From Opitutales bacterium (GTDB taxonomy: Bacteria > Verrucomicrobiota > Verrucomicrobiia > Opitutales > Coraliomargaritaceae), in assembly GCA_030729385.1 (NCBI GenBank), contig JANQXM010000039.1, forward strand, positions 1 through 64,000: a stretch of 64,000 bases of DNA. The letters run 5' to 3'. How positions within the stretch are numbered: position 1 is the stretch's first letter; the number at the start of each line of letters is the position of its first letter. Shown piece by piece: positions 28,396 to 43,317 of this stretch. A program made the translations under genes and the position numbers. The notes under the pieces are model-generated. The model made no database searches. It was not told the origin of the DNA and was given only the letters and a program-made list of their open reading frames with translations.

Positions 28396-29231
28396 GTTCG
28401 GCTTTCTAGTAAGCGGATAAGCGAAACAAAGTCATCTTCGCCGTATCCGCTGTTCTCGGCTTTCTCTAGACGTTTACAAACTTCCTTTAAAATAGGGAGC
28501 TCTTGTTCGCTGCTCAACTGAGCCAGTCGCATATCTTTATGCATGTTCTTGATCGAGAACTGTGGCGTATAGTCGGCGTTACGAAGTTTGGGTTCTTTGA
28601 GCTCTGCTAATCCCGACCATGCGGCATTATATTTCATCACTTCGAAATAGGTGTCATCTGCAATGCCTGCACTGCGAGCCATGTGGATACTCTCGCTGAG
28701 TGCTTCGGTCATGGCAGCAAGTTGTAGGTTCATAGAAAGCTTGATGGTTGCCGCTTGTTTTGGCGTGCCGATTTCAAACTGCTGAGCTGAGATGTGGCGG
28801 AGCATCGGTTTTACCCGTGCTCGGACTGTCGGCTCACCACCCAAGAAGAACACGGTCTTTCGTTCTTCTGCCGCTGGCTTGCTTCCGGTAAAAGGAGCTT
28901 CGACATAGCTGGCTCCGGTAGCTTGCACACGCTTGGCAATGCGCTCTGCGCTGATGCTATCGATTGTGGATGATTGCATTACGCAGTGGCTAGCGTTGAG
29001 GAATGGCTCCAGTTGGTCGAGGACTGCTTCGACTGAAGCCGCATCGTAGAGACAAATTTGGAGTAGGGTGGCTTGTTGAGCGCACTTTTCTAAAGAGCAC
29101 TGCAAGAGATCGAGCTTTGGCTTTGCTGTCCGGTTCCAAGAGGCGACAAGGCAACCATCTGTTTTATAGTGGGCGGCCCATATCGAACCAATGAGTCCGA
29201 GGCCAATGACAGCTATTTTTTCTGAATCCAT
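28392..29231 (-). CDS. NAD(P)-dependent oxidoreductase (3-hydroxyisobutyrate dehydrogenase family)
   Basis: IAVIGLGLIGSIWAAHY Rossmann; YVEAPFTGSKPAAEERKTVFFLGG. Confidence 0.87.
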   Translation of the reverse strand: MDSEKIAVIGLGLIGSIWAAHYKTDGCLVASWNRTAKPKLDLLQCSLEKCAQQATLLQICLYDAASVEAVLDQLEPFLNASHCVMQSSTIDSISAERIAKRVQATGASYVEAPFTGSKPAAEERKTVFFLGGEPTVRARVKPMLRHISAQQFEIGTPKQAATIKLSMNLQLAAMTEALSESIHMARSAGIADDTYFEVMKYNAAWSGLAELKEPKLRNADYTPQFSIKNMHKDMRLAQLSSEQELPILKEVCKRLEKAENSGYGEDDFVSLIRLLESRT

Positions 29232-29322
29232 GCGCGTAGGATAGTTGGAATTGTATCTTTTTCCAGTGTTTTACCGAAATCAGATTGAATCGTGGCTTTT
29301 GAACGAGTGTGATTGGTCCTGT

Positions 29323-29970
29323 ATGAAAATATTATGCCCTAGCTGTAAGGCTGAGATCCCCGCAACTGACATTAACATCGGTAAGGGAATTGCTCACTGT
29401 AAGCCGTGTAATGAGATTGTGGACGTCACTTCTTTTCAGACAAGCGCTGAAGACATTGCGCTGGTCGAGAAACCTAGTTCGAGCCGCATTGAGTCTTTTG
29501 TGGATACAGATGATATGGGTGTGATTTTTCCTCCCTTAGGTTTTCGAGGAGTCACTTTATTTTTCTTAGTGTTCTCTTTGTTTTGGAATGCGATCAGTTG
29601 GATCGGGTTCATTAGCGCGTTGAAAGCGGGTGAGCTTGGAGGGATACTGTTCTTGATCCCATTTATAGCGATCGGCTTGATTACTTTCGGTGTGTTTCTC
29701 TATCTACTGAAGGTGGAAGTCGCTCTGCTGATTAACCGAGAAACGGTGACACTCTCGCGGACAATTTTCGGTAAATCATTTACGAAGGTCCGGACCTTTC
29801 AGGGCTTGAACAGAGTTGAAAGGGTAGAGTGTTATCGAAGTAATGATCGACCCGTTTACGGAGTCGGTTTGAACTTCACGGATGAAAAACCATTGAAGTT
29901 TGGCTCCAATTTAAAAGAGGAAGAGAAAGACTGGATCTTATCTGAGATCACTCGCTTCTGGAAAAGCTGA
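29323..29970 (+). CDS. Membrane protein with N-terminal zinc-ribbon-like motif, unknown function
   Basis: MKILCPSCKAEIP...AHCKPCNEIVDV; two hydrophobic segments. Confidence 0.6.
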   Translation: MKILCPSCKAEIPATDINIGKGIAHCKPCNEIVDVTSFQTSAEDIALVEKPSSSRIESFVDTDDMGVIFPPLGFRGVTLFFLVFSLFWNAISWIGFISALKAGELGGILFLIPFIAIGLITFGVFLYLLKVEVALLINRETVTLSRTIFGKSFTKVRTFQGLNRVERVECYRSNDRPVYGVGLNFTDEKPLKFGSNLKEEEKDWILSEITRFWKS

Positions 29971-30130
29971 GTTGATGAGACTCACCACGGAGGGCGAGCG
30001 ATTGTAGTGAATCCGATCTACATTACTGATACAGGTAGCGGCGGTCGCAGTGTCTCGGCATAGCCATCGGCGACGACGGATCCCGACCGCCATCCGTCAG
30101 AGACAGCCACAATCTTGTTATTTAGTATAG

Positions 30131-30238
30131 TGTAGCCACGTCACTCGCCCGACCTGAGCCGGTCGAAGGTGTGACGTGATCGTCAGCATAGTCCATGATA
30201 GCTAAAAACAGAACACGGCAGAGACTGCCGTGGCTACA
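30131..30238. repeat. MITE/REP-like element, 108 bp, perfect 10-bp terminal inverted repeats
   Basis: TGTAGCCACG ... CGTGGCTACA termini; internal palindromes; related to 22797..22889 and 17466..17513. Confidence 0.7.
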
Positions 30239-30411
30239 AAAGCAAGTCAGACTATGTGTTTCGCCTCTTAGTGGCCCAACGCTCCTCTCCTGAGGAAGCG
30301 TAGAAGCCTCTAATCTCTCCGACCATGCTGCTTATATCGTCGAAGCAGCACAAGTCGCGGTGAGGCAATAGATTTCGCTGGCGCTCATCTATCCCACATC
30401 TCCACGTTTTA

Positions 30412-30443
30412 CAAAAAAGGCCGCTCATTGCTGAGCGGCCTTT
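30412..30443 (-). terminator. Intrinsic terminator after gyrA
   Basis: Minus strand AAAGGCCGCTCA-GCAA-TGAGCGGCCTTTTTT. Confidence 0.9.
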
Positions 30444-30461
30444 GAAATTTATCGAAGCGGA

Positions 30462-32981
<2,520 letters not shown>

Positions 32982-33068
32982 GTTCTTTTGAAGGAGTTAG
33001 AAGCTAGGAGTAAGGTGTTAGTTACTTTGCTCTGCTTTCATTAATAATTAATATACGCGATTGATCGT

Positions 33069-35753
<2,685 letters not shown>

Positions 35754-35841
35754 TTATTAACACAGTCTTTGAGCGATTTCGGAGATCATTGGGCAAGCAA
35801 GCGAATTTGACCTGAAATGTGGTCGATTTTGGCTGTCAGAT

Positions 35842-37140
35842 TTATGCGCTACGGGCACAGATTTCGTCGACAATCCGTTGGCTACTGCCTCGGTTTGAGG
35901 CGTGCCATGAGCGTGCCGTTTCGCCCATCTGGGCTCTGGCGGCTTGATCGTTTGCTAATTCAAGAATGGCTGCTTCTAGGGCAGGGGCATCTGCGACTTG
36001 TCGTGCCGCGCCCACTTGGACTAGAGAACGGCTGAGATCCTTGAAATTGGCCATTTCGGGCCCCATTATACTAGGTATGCCGAGTCCAGCGGCTTCAATT
36101 GGGGTTTGACCGCCGTGATTGGGTGGAAGGCTTTTGCCGATGAAGGCGAGGTCAGCGACTTGGCTGAGGCGTGCTAGTTCTCCAGTGGTATCGGCCAAAT
36201 AGATAGATACGGGACCTGCTACGGGTGATTGCGTTGATCGCTGATGCCAAGTGCGTGATTGATCGTTGAGTAGGCGGACGATCTCAGGGGCACGCTCCGC
36301 GTGGCGGGGCACGAGGAGTAGTCGGCAGTCGATGCCTTTTGCAATTAAGCGATCTTGAGCGGCGATTAAAGCCGCTTCTTCGGCTGGCCATGTGGAAGAG
36401 CCCAGCAGGACGAAAGGCTTGGCCTCGTTCTGGGCTTGGAACCCAAGCTCGGCGAGGAGCTCGTTCTTCTGCTCGTTGGTTAGCTGGTCTGGAATCGAGA
36501 CATCGAATTTAATGCTGCCGTGCATCTTGATGTTCTCATTGGCTGCTCCGAGCGCTCCCAATCTCGATTGGTCGAGTGGGCTGGCAGCGAAAATTGCATC
36601 AAATTTACGCAGCATGCGGGCGGCAATAGTGGGCACTTTCTGATAACGTTCAAAGCTACGGTTAGAAATGCGCGCGTTGACTAAGTAGGCGGGGACTTTG
36701 TGTGCTTTGGCTTGATGCAGATGCTCAGGCCAGAGTTCGCTTTCAGTGAGTATGAGCATGTCGGGTTGAATGCGCTTCCATGCCTTGCGCGAGAATAACC
36801 AGAAGTCCAATGGGAAGACGCCAATCGCTAGCGTTTGATCGGCGTAGCGTTTACGTGCTTCGGCATAACCGGTGCTAGTCGTCGTGGTGAGCACAATTTC
36901 AAATTGATTTGTGCGCTGTAACGCTTCGATCAGGGGACCGATCGCCAACACCTCGCCGACACTGACTGCTTGTAGCCATACACGCTTACGGTCGGTGGCA
37001 GGTGGTGCCAGGCGGCGGAAACGACCGAGGCGATGCTGAAAGTCTTTTCCATAGCCACCGCGTCGCCACATTCGCAGGAGGTAGTAAGGGAGGGCGATTA
37101 ATAAGCCCGGGAGGAAAAGCAGTCGGTAGAACCAAATCAT
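35842..37140 (-). CDS. waaA: 3-deoxy-D-manno-octulosonic acid transferase
   Basis: VWLQAVSVGEVLAIGPLIEAL; TTTTSTGYAEARKRY; ILTESELWPEHLHQAK; FIGKSLPPNHGGQTPIEAAGLG. Confidence 0.94.
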   Translation of the reverse strand: MIWFYRLLFLPGLLIALPYYLLRMWRRGGYGKDFQHRLGRFRRLAPPATDRKRVWLQAVSVGEVLAIGPLIEALQRTNQFEIVLTTTTSTGYAEARKRYADQTLAIGVFPLDFWLFSRKAWKRIQPDMLILTESELWPEHLHQAKAHKVPAYLVNARISNRSFERYQKVPTIAARMLRKFDAIFAASPLDQSRLGALGAANENIKMHGSIKFDVSIPDQLTNEQKNELLAELGFQAQNEAKPFVLLGSSTWPAEEAALIAAQDRLIAKGIDCRLLLVPRHAERAPEIVRLLNDQSRTWHQRSTQSPVAGPVSIYLADTTGELARLSQVADLAFIGKSLPPNHGGQTPIEAAGLGIPSIMGPEMANFKDLSRSLVQVGAARQVADAPALEAAILELANDQAARAQMGETARSWHASNRGSSQRIVDEICARSA

Positions 37141-37232
37141 TCAAATATGATATGACGCGTCTTTGCCCGAGTTTTAAAGTATAAAAGTTGTTCTGAGTTG
37201 CGACCTTGCACTGATTGGGCAGTTTGCTGGAA

Positions 37233-38243
37233 ATGGATCCATTAACTCAAGCAAGCTTAGGGGCGGCTGCGGCAGCCTTGTTTAGCCGTGGTCGAAATGT
37301 TCGACGTGCTATACTTGTCGGCGCGACGGCAGGGGCGGCTCCTGATGTGGATGTCTTTATTCGTTCCGCAACGGATCCGTTGCTTGCTTTGGAGTATCAT
37401 CGTCATTTCACCCATGCCTTGCTTTTTGCTCCGGCCTTTGGGCTGTTGATTGCTGCTTTGTTTAAGGGACTCTTTTTTTGGAAGCGATGGTCGTATCGAG
37501 AATTGGCGTTGTTTGGTATTGTGGGGGCGCTGACGCATGGGCTGCTCGATGCCTGCACGAGTTATGGCACCTTGTTGTATTTGCCGATCTCATCGCATCG
37601 AGAGTCTTGGGATATCATTTCGATCATTGATCCTATTTTTACCCTACCTTTGTTTTTGCTGACAGTATGCGCTTTTGCGTGGAGACGACCTCAATTCGCC
37701 CGAGTGGTGTTTGGTTTCTGCATGTTGTATCTCTGCTTTGGGGTATATCAACGAGAGCGGGCGCAAAGCTTCGCAACAGGTTTAGCAGAGGAAAGAGGGC
37801 ACCGGCCACTGCAGCTTACGGCACGACCTTCTTTCGGTAATACAGTCCTTTGGCGTCTCGTTTATCGGGCGGGCGATCAATATTATGTGGATGCGGTTCG
37901 TATTTTGCCTTTCAGGCCAGCAATCCATTATCCAGGTGCATCGGTTCCGGTATTCAGGCTAGAGGATGCGCATGCACTGTTGCCTGCTGATTCAATACTA
38001 GCGCGGGATGTTGAGCGTTTTAGGTTTTTCTCGCAGGATTATCTTTATCAGGTGCCCGATGAACCTGTTGTTTCGGACCTGCGTTACTCGATGTTTCCCG
38101 ACTCGGTCGAGCCATTGTGGGGCATCACGGTGAACCCTCAAGAAACCGAGGCTCACGCGGAGATGGTCTATTATCGAGATCCTTCGCAGCGATCATTTGA
38201 TCGCATATGGAGAATGATCAAAGGCGAACCTGCAGAGTTTTAA
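37233..38243 (+). CDS. Membrane-bound metal-dependent hydrolase (YdjM/DUF457-like)
   Basis: MDPLTQASLGAAAAALFSRG...GAAPDVDVFI...YHRHFTHALLFAP...THGLLDACTSYGT. Confidence 0.88.
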   Translation: MDPLTQASLGAAAAALFSRGRNVRRAILVGATAGAAPDVDVFIRSATDPLLALEYHRHFTHALLFAPAFGLLIAALFKGLFFWKRWSYRELALFGIVGALTHGLLDACTSYGTLLYLPISSHRESWDIISIIDPIFTLPLFLLTVCAFAWRRPQFARVVFGFCMLYLCFGVYQRERAQSFATGLAEERGHRPLQLTARPSFGNTVLWRLVYRAGDQYYVDAVRILPFRPAIHYPGASVPVFRLEDAHALLPADSILARDVERFRFFSQDYLYQVPDEPVVSDLRYSMFPDSVEPLWGITVNPQETEAHAEMVYYRDPSQRSFDRIWRMIKGEPAEF

Positions 38244-38773
38244 TACTTCCAGGTGAGGCCGACTGTATGCATCTCGAGGCCGGGGTTCGGATCGTTGATG
38301 TCTGCATTAGAAGTGTGCTGGAATCGATAACTAATCGACCAGTTCTCGCACATGCGCCATTCTAGGCCGAGGCTGCTAGTGAAGTGGAAGTTGCCGCCCA
38401 TGTCGTATTGATCAAAGGTGTCTTCTGAGTAGAGGGAAGGACCAGAGCTCATTACTATACTGACTGGAAAATCTCCAAAAGAAATTTCAAGTGCAGGAGC
38501 GAAGCGGATGTAGCCAGCAGTTTCACCTTCACCTGTGAGTGCGCCTAGGGCGGCTTCGAAGTTTAGGTCCGCGGTGATGCTGTCGTTTAGTTCCCATGAC
38601 CAAGGTGAGTTGATCGTGCCAAAGAATTCGTAGCTGTTGAGGCTGACAGTGCTTTCTGCATCAAAACCAATACGAACGCCTGCTTCGCAAGAATTAAAAA
38701 AGCAATCTTCGGCTTGTAGTTGTGCGCCGCCAATTGTGAGCGCAATGAGTCCAAGTGTGGTAGAGGTCTTCAT
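38240..38773 (-). CDS. PagL-like lipid A 3-O-deacylase/acyloxyacyl hydrolase
   Basis: Signal peptide; C-terminal YRFQHTSNADINDPNPGLEMHTVGLTWKY matches the PagL H-x-S-x11-E signature. Confidence 0.75.
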   Translation of the reverse strand: MKTSTTLGLIALTIGGAQLQAEDCFFNSCEAGVRIGFDAESTVSLNSYEFFGTINSPWSWELNDSITADLNFEAALGALTGEGETAGYIRFAPALEISFGDFPVSIVMSSGPSLYSEDTFDQYDMGGNFHFTSSLGLEWRMCENWSISYRFQHTSNADINDPNPGLEMHTVGLTWKY

Positions 38774-38891
38774 GTCCGTATGCTATTGATGAATAGGTAA
38801 CGAAATTTAGCAATTCACGTTTACTCGTCAATAGTGCACTCGCGCTATCGTGCCGTGTGTCTATTTTCTGAATAGCCAAGTTGGTCTGAGC

Positions 38892-40022
38892 TTACTCGGC
38901 GCTAGCGCCGACCTTTTGAAGCACCGCTTCAACATCGAGGAAATCGTTGGTCTGGGTGGAGACTGTGATTTCGCCAAGCTGGAGTTGATTGACGAGTTCG
39001 AATGCGACAAAGTTTTGACCTCCAGGTGTATTGAGGGCTTTGGCTTTGAGGCTTTCACCTTCTGCATAGGCTTCTTTTTCAAGAAGGGTGCCTTTCGCTT
39101 CCAGTTCTGCTTTGTATAGATTTGCATCGGCTTTTAGCTTTGCTGCAGCAAGGCGGGCGTCCGCATTTAGCTGAGCGATCTGCTTGTCGGTTTCCGCTTT
39201 GATTGTGCGTTGATCCGCTTTTAATTCTTCTTGGATCACGTTGACCTTGGCTTCTGTTTCGGCGCCGATGCGATTGGTCTCGCCGCGCTTTTCTTCGGCG
39301 AGGGCACGTGATTTGTTGAGCTCGACGTCTTGGTCGGCAAGTTTCTTGTCGAGAATTTTGCGTTCGTATGCCTGATCAAATCCGATATCGCGGATCAAGA
39401 TTTGGATGAGTTCGATACTATTGGAAGTCAGCTCGGTTTCGAGTAGCTTAGTGGCTTCAGAGACCTTGAGGCGACGGACTTCGGGGTCATAAAATTGCTC
39501 GGTGCGCATAGTGCCAAAGGTGCCGCGAATGACTTGTTGGACTTGGTCTCGAACGATGCCTTTGTAGCGAGCCTGAGAACCAAGCTCTTGATAGAGCTTA
39601 TGCACTTCACCTGGCTGGATGCGGTATTTGACTGTGACGTCGAGGCGGACAGTGTAACCATCTTTCGATTTTAATTCCACTTGGCCGGGACCACCAACGG
39701 GAGCGGTGTCCAGATAGCTGCGAGAAACTAAGGAAAGAGATTTATAGATTTTATTGGTTTCCTGGCGTTCTTGCTCAGTTGTGAATTCGGTTGTTTGGAC
39801 TGTGGCATCGAAGACGTTCCATGTGTCGAGGAGCGGAAGGTTGCGGTGCCAACCTGGCCCGTAGTCTTCTGCGACGACACCTTTTTCACCAAGAAAAGCG
39901 TATTGTTGGGTGCGGACACCTGTTTGCCCGAGTTCAATTTTGATGAAGACAAACTGCGCGGCTAAGAAGACGCAAATCAGGGTGACGAGAATGATTCCAG
40001 AGAGAATTTTGAGAAATTTCAT
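38892..40022 (-). CDS. SPFH/band-7 domain membrane protein
   Basis: N-terminal TM; prohibitin-like core [29 protein letters not shown]; long coiled coil. Confidence 0.82.
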   Translation of the reverse strand: MKFLKILSGIILVTLICVFLAAQFVFIKIELGQTGVRTQQYAFLGEKGVVAEDYGPGWHRNLPLLDTWNVFDATVQTTEFTTEQERQETNKIYKSLSLVSRSYLDTAPVGGPGQVELKSKDGYTVRLDVTVKYRIQPGEVHKLYQELGSQARYKGIVRDQVQQVIRGTFGTMRTEQFYDPEVRRLKVSEATKLLETELTSNSIELIQILIRDIGFDQAYERKILDKKLADQDVELNKSRALAEEKRGETNRIGAETEAKVNVIQEELKADQRTIKAETDKQIAQLNADARLAAAKLKADANLYKAELEAKGTLLEKEAYAEGESLKAKALNTPGGQNFVAFELVNQLQLGEITVSTQTNDFLDVEAVLQKVGASAE

Positions 40023-40069
40023 TTTAAAAAGTGGCTGTAGAAGTTGAGCGAAATGTGAATATTACAAGT

Positions 40070-41200
40070 TTAGTTCAATGTCTTCTTTTTGGTGACGGCT
40101 CCTTCGTCTTGATAGGTGAGGCGTTCAGTTTTACTTTCGATAGTGAAAGGCTGGCCTGTAATCTTCATGTCGCCGATTTTTTCAGCGTAGGCGCGCTTGA
40201 TCAAATTGACGCCACCGACACCTTCGTAGGCTTGGGCCATGACGGTGAGACCTTCGCCTTCGGCTTGCGCTTGGACCAAGATGGCTTGGGAGTTTTTATC
40301 GCGGCTATAAAAGTCAGCATCGGCACCGAGCTTGGTGTCGATGACATAGGCTTCTGCTTGTTTGATATCGCGCTCCGCGTTGGCAGTTGCTTCGACGATT
40401 AGCTTTTGCATTTCACCATCGAAGGTCGCTAGGAAGACTTCCTTTTTCTTGGTTGCTTCAACAACACGGAAAATCTGATTTTGGAGAGATGCTTTTGCCT
40501 TGGAGACTTGTTCTTCGACTTCTTGGTCGGCTAGCTTCTTGGCGCGGATACGTTCTTCGTATTCTGGGTGAAAGCTGAATTTTTCGGCGATCACACTGGA
40601 GACAACAAGGCCGTAGTCTTGGAGTAATTTATTGAGTTCAAGGCGTGCTTTTTCAGCTTTATCGTTACGAATGCTCGCATCATAGAATTCTTCTGTAGTC
40701 ATCTCGCCAAAAACAGAGCGGCAGACCGAGCGAGAATAGTCGCGCACCCATTTGTATTTGTAGGCGTCTTCGAGACCAGAGGTGGTGACGACTGCTTCGA
40801 CCATCGCTCGGTCGAGTTGGTAATTGATTGTGAGATCTAGAAAGACATCACTGCCATCGACTGTCTTGATGCGAAGGTCGTCGCGACCGCTGCGTTGACC
40901 GCGACCAGACTCGGAGACCATCTCGAGGCGCTGGACTGTCATGTCAAGAAGGTGAAAAGTATTGAGTAGACCATTATAAATATTGGTGCCCGACTCGGCG
41001 ATGACTTCAATGTTGCCAGTCACGTTGTTTACTTTGATGCCGACTTCAGTTCCTGAGACACGTTGGACTCGGAAAGTGACCATCAGGAAAACAGTGAGTG
41101 CAACGAGGGCGAGTAATAATAGGGCGAGTGAGCCTTTGAATCGTTCGAGAGCTGCAAGGATAGGAGGCTGGCTCCGTTGATTGGGAAAATTTAATGCCAT
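40070..41200 (-). CDS. SPFH/band-7 domain membrane protein (second, adjacent)
   Basis: N-terminal [20 protein letters not shown]...[23 protein letters not shown]; coiled coil. Confidence 0.82.
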   Translation of the reverse strand: MALNFPNQRSQPPILAALERFKGSLALLLLALVALTVFLMVTFRVQRVSGTEVGIKVNNVTGNIEVIAESGTNIYNGLLNTFHLLDMTVQRLEMVSESGRGQRSGRDDLRIKTVDGSDVFLDLTINYQLDRAMVEAVVTTSGLEDAYKYKWVRDYSRSVCRSVFGEMTTEEFYDASIRNDKAEKARLELNKLLQDYGLVVSSVIAEKFSFHPEYEERIRAKKLADQEVEEQVSKAKASLQNQIFRVVEATKKKEVFLATFDGEMQKLIVEATANAERDIKQAEAYVIDTKLGADADFYSRDKNSQAILVQAQAEGEGLTVMAQAYEGVGGVNLIKRAYAEKIGDMKITGQPFTIESKTERLTYQDEGAVTKKKTLN

Positions 41201-41246
41201 GGTGACTTTATATTATGAGTGTGAAATTTATTGAGACTATTCGTAT

Positions 41247-42047
41247 TTAGACCGAGGGAAGTGGTTTCGGTGGTGCTTTAAGTATTCTAAAAAAGCTGAT
41301 TGCTGCTGCCGCTAAGCCTCCGAAAAAGACTAGAGGGAATGGAACTCTAGCGGTCACGGCTAGTAAGAAGCAGAAGATAAGGATTAGCAGTGACATGGAT
41401 AATCCTTTAAGCAAGCGAACTTCGACTTCTTCTTGTAAGGCACCGGGAAATTGGCGGATGAAGAGATCATTTCGCTTATAAACTGGCGTGGGATAACGGA
41501 GCGGGGGGAGTGTCCAAGCATTTATCTCCATACTATAATTTAAAATACCGTGGTCTTTGAGTTCGGTGAGACGTTTTTCCACTTTTTTGAATGAAATGCG
41601 CGAATGCCCTGCGATGTCGCTAGTGCTGGCGGGAGCAGGGAGATTGTTGGCTAAATATATCAACTCATGCTGCCACACCGCTTCCGCGGGCCAGATGTCG
41701 TGTTGTGCAGTGTGAGCTAGCTCAGTTTCAATCTTCTGGCGAGTCTCCGGCGAGAGCACGGTATATTCGAAATCATCCAGTGGCTCGTTTGAATAGACGC
41801 AATGACGAGGCGCGAACTTTTGAGCTGGTTTATTGAGTGACTCGACAAAAAGGTAAGTGGTGAGACCGTTCTGTGTTTCTTTTTGCACGCGATCGGATTC
41901 TGCGAGTTCATCGAGTGTTTGTTCAATGAGTCCGATGCTAACCGGAAGGTAGGGTAGTAGCTGTGCAGGATGGACCACGCCACCTTGCGAAGCTGATAAT
42001 TGCTCGGCTAGGTTTTCGGTCACAACTGGCCATATAGGATCACTCAT
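41247..42047 (-). CDS. Unknown protein, possible winged-helix segments plus C-terminal TM hairpin
   Basis: Helical DNA-binding-like segment STSDIAGHSRISFKKVEKRLTELKDHGIL; C-term LLILIFCFLLAVTARVPFPLVFFGGLAAAAISFF. Confidence 0.6.
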   Translation of the reverse strand: MSDPIWPVVTENLAEQLSASQGGVVHPAQLLPYLPVSIGLIEQTLDELAESDRVQKETQNGLTTYLFVESLNKPAQKFAPRHCVYSNEPLDDFEYTVLSPETRQKIETELAHTAQHDIWPAEAVWQHELIYLANNLPAPASTSDIAGHSRISFKKVEKRLTELKDHGILNYSMEINAWTLPPLRYPTPVYKRNDLFIRQFPGALQEEVEVRLLKGLSMSLLILIFCFLLAVTARVPFPLVFFGGLAAAAISFFRILKAPPKPLPSV

Positions 42048-42244
42048 AATTGGATAGCTTTATAGATTGGTGTAATTTTGTCAGTCGAAAACGCACTAAA
42101 TCGGTCGATTTATGGGTTTAACGGATTGTTATGGAATTAGGTGAATGCCTCAATGGGATTCGTGCAACTGGCGAATGGTTGATTCTTTCGGTTTTCTACA
42201 TTCTCGACTGGTCAATGACGACTGGCCTACCTTTATTCATATCA

Positions 42245-43258
42245 ATGTCCGACGCCATCAAACAACGCATACGCGACGAAGCCCGTTCGCTGGGCTTCCA
42301 TTCATTTGGTGTGACGCAGGTGCCCATTGAGCTAAGGGCTGCTTACTATGAGCAATGGATCGCTGATGGCAAACATGGCACTATGGCTTGGATGGCGAAC
42401 AATAATGATCGGCGCTTGGCTCCAGAGAGGCTCTTGCCCGAGGCGCGCTCGATTATTGTTTTGGCACTGAATTATTACCAGGAGGATCCAGAGCGTAACT
42501 ACCGTATCGCAAAATACGCGCTTGGGGACGATTATCACAACTTCATGTTACGCCGTCTAAAGCGGCTCTGCCGAATATTGCGGGAAGAGTATGGAGGTGC
42601 GCAACGCCCCTATGTGGACACCGGTCCCTTGCTCGAAAAACCGATTGCGGAATCTGCGGGCATAGGTTGGCAGGGCAAGAGCACGATCTTGATCGAACCG
42701 AAGCAGGGGACTTGGTCTTTTCTTGCTAATATTGTAACCACGCTGGACTTGCCCGCGGATGAAAAAGCCAAGGACCGATGTGGCACTTGCACGCGCTGTA
42801 TCGATGTTTGTCCGACACGTGCGATTACCGGTCCTTACCAATTGGATGCCTCCAAATGTATTTCCTATTTAACGATCGAGCATGATGGTTCGATACCTTT
42901 GGAATATCGCAGTGCGATCGGCGACCGACTTTATGGCTGCGATGAATGTCTCGACGTTTGTCCATGGAACAAATGGGCCACGCCGACAACTGAGCCGAAG
43001 TTTGCCCCGCGTTCGTTGCCCGACCTATCTGCAATGTTACATTGGGATGAGGCGACCTTTACGACTCAGATGCAGGGTTCGCCTATGCGGCGCCTCAAGT
43101 GGCATCGCTTTCGTAGGAATATTTGCGTGGTCTTGGGGAATGTCGGCGAGGTGGGCGATATACCTTCCCTGGAAACTGTAATAGGGGCGGGAGATCCGAT
43201 GGTTTCTGAGCATGCAGAATGGGCGATCACTGAGATTCGCCGGCGCGCAACCACATGA
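42245..43258 (+). CDS. queG: Epoxyqueuosine reductase
   Basis: CGTCTRCIDVCPTRAITGPYQLDASKCISYLTIEHDGSIP; CDECLDVCPWNKWA. Confidence 0.95.
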   Translation: MSDAIKQRIRDEARSLGFHSFGVTQVPIELRAAYYEQWIADGKHGTMAWMANNNDRRLAPERLLPEARSIIVLALNYYQEDPERNYRIAKYALGDDYHNFMLRRLKRLCRILREEYGGAQRPYVDTGPLLEKPIAESAGIGWQGKSTILIEPKQGTWSFLANIVTTLDLPADEKAKDRCGTCTRCIDVCPTRAITGPYQLDASKCISYLTIEHDGSIPLEYRSAIGDRLYGCDECLDVCPWNKWATPTTEPKFAPRSLPDLSAMLHWDEATFTTQMQGSPMRRLKWHRFRRNICVVLGNVGEVGDIPSLETVIGAGDPMVSEHAEWAITEIRRRATT

Positions 43259-43317
43259 CCCATTTTAGCATTCTGCCTTGCTACGCAATCTGGTTTCGGG
43301 CAAATCAAACACTCAAG

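Noticed and set aside
30131-30238. Possible structured ncRNA or riboswitch
   Set aside because: Related copies in different intergenic contexts and inverted termini fit a repeat element better; no link to a regulated downstream gene
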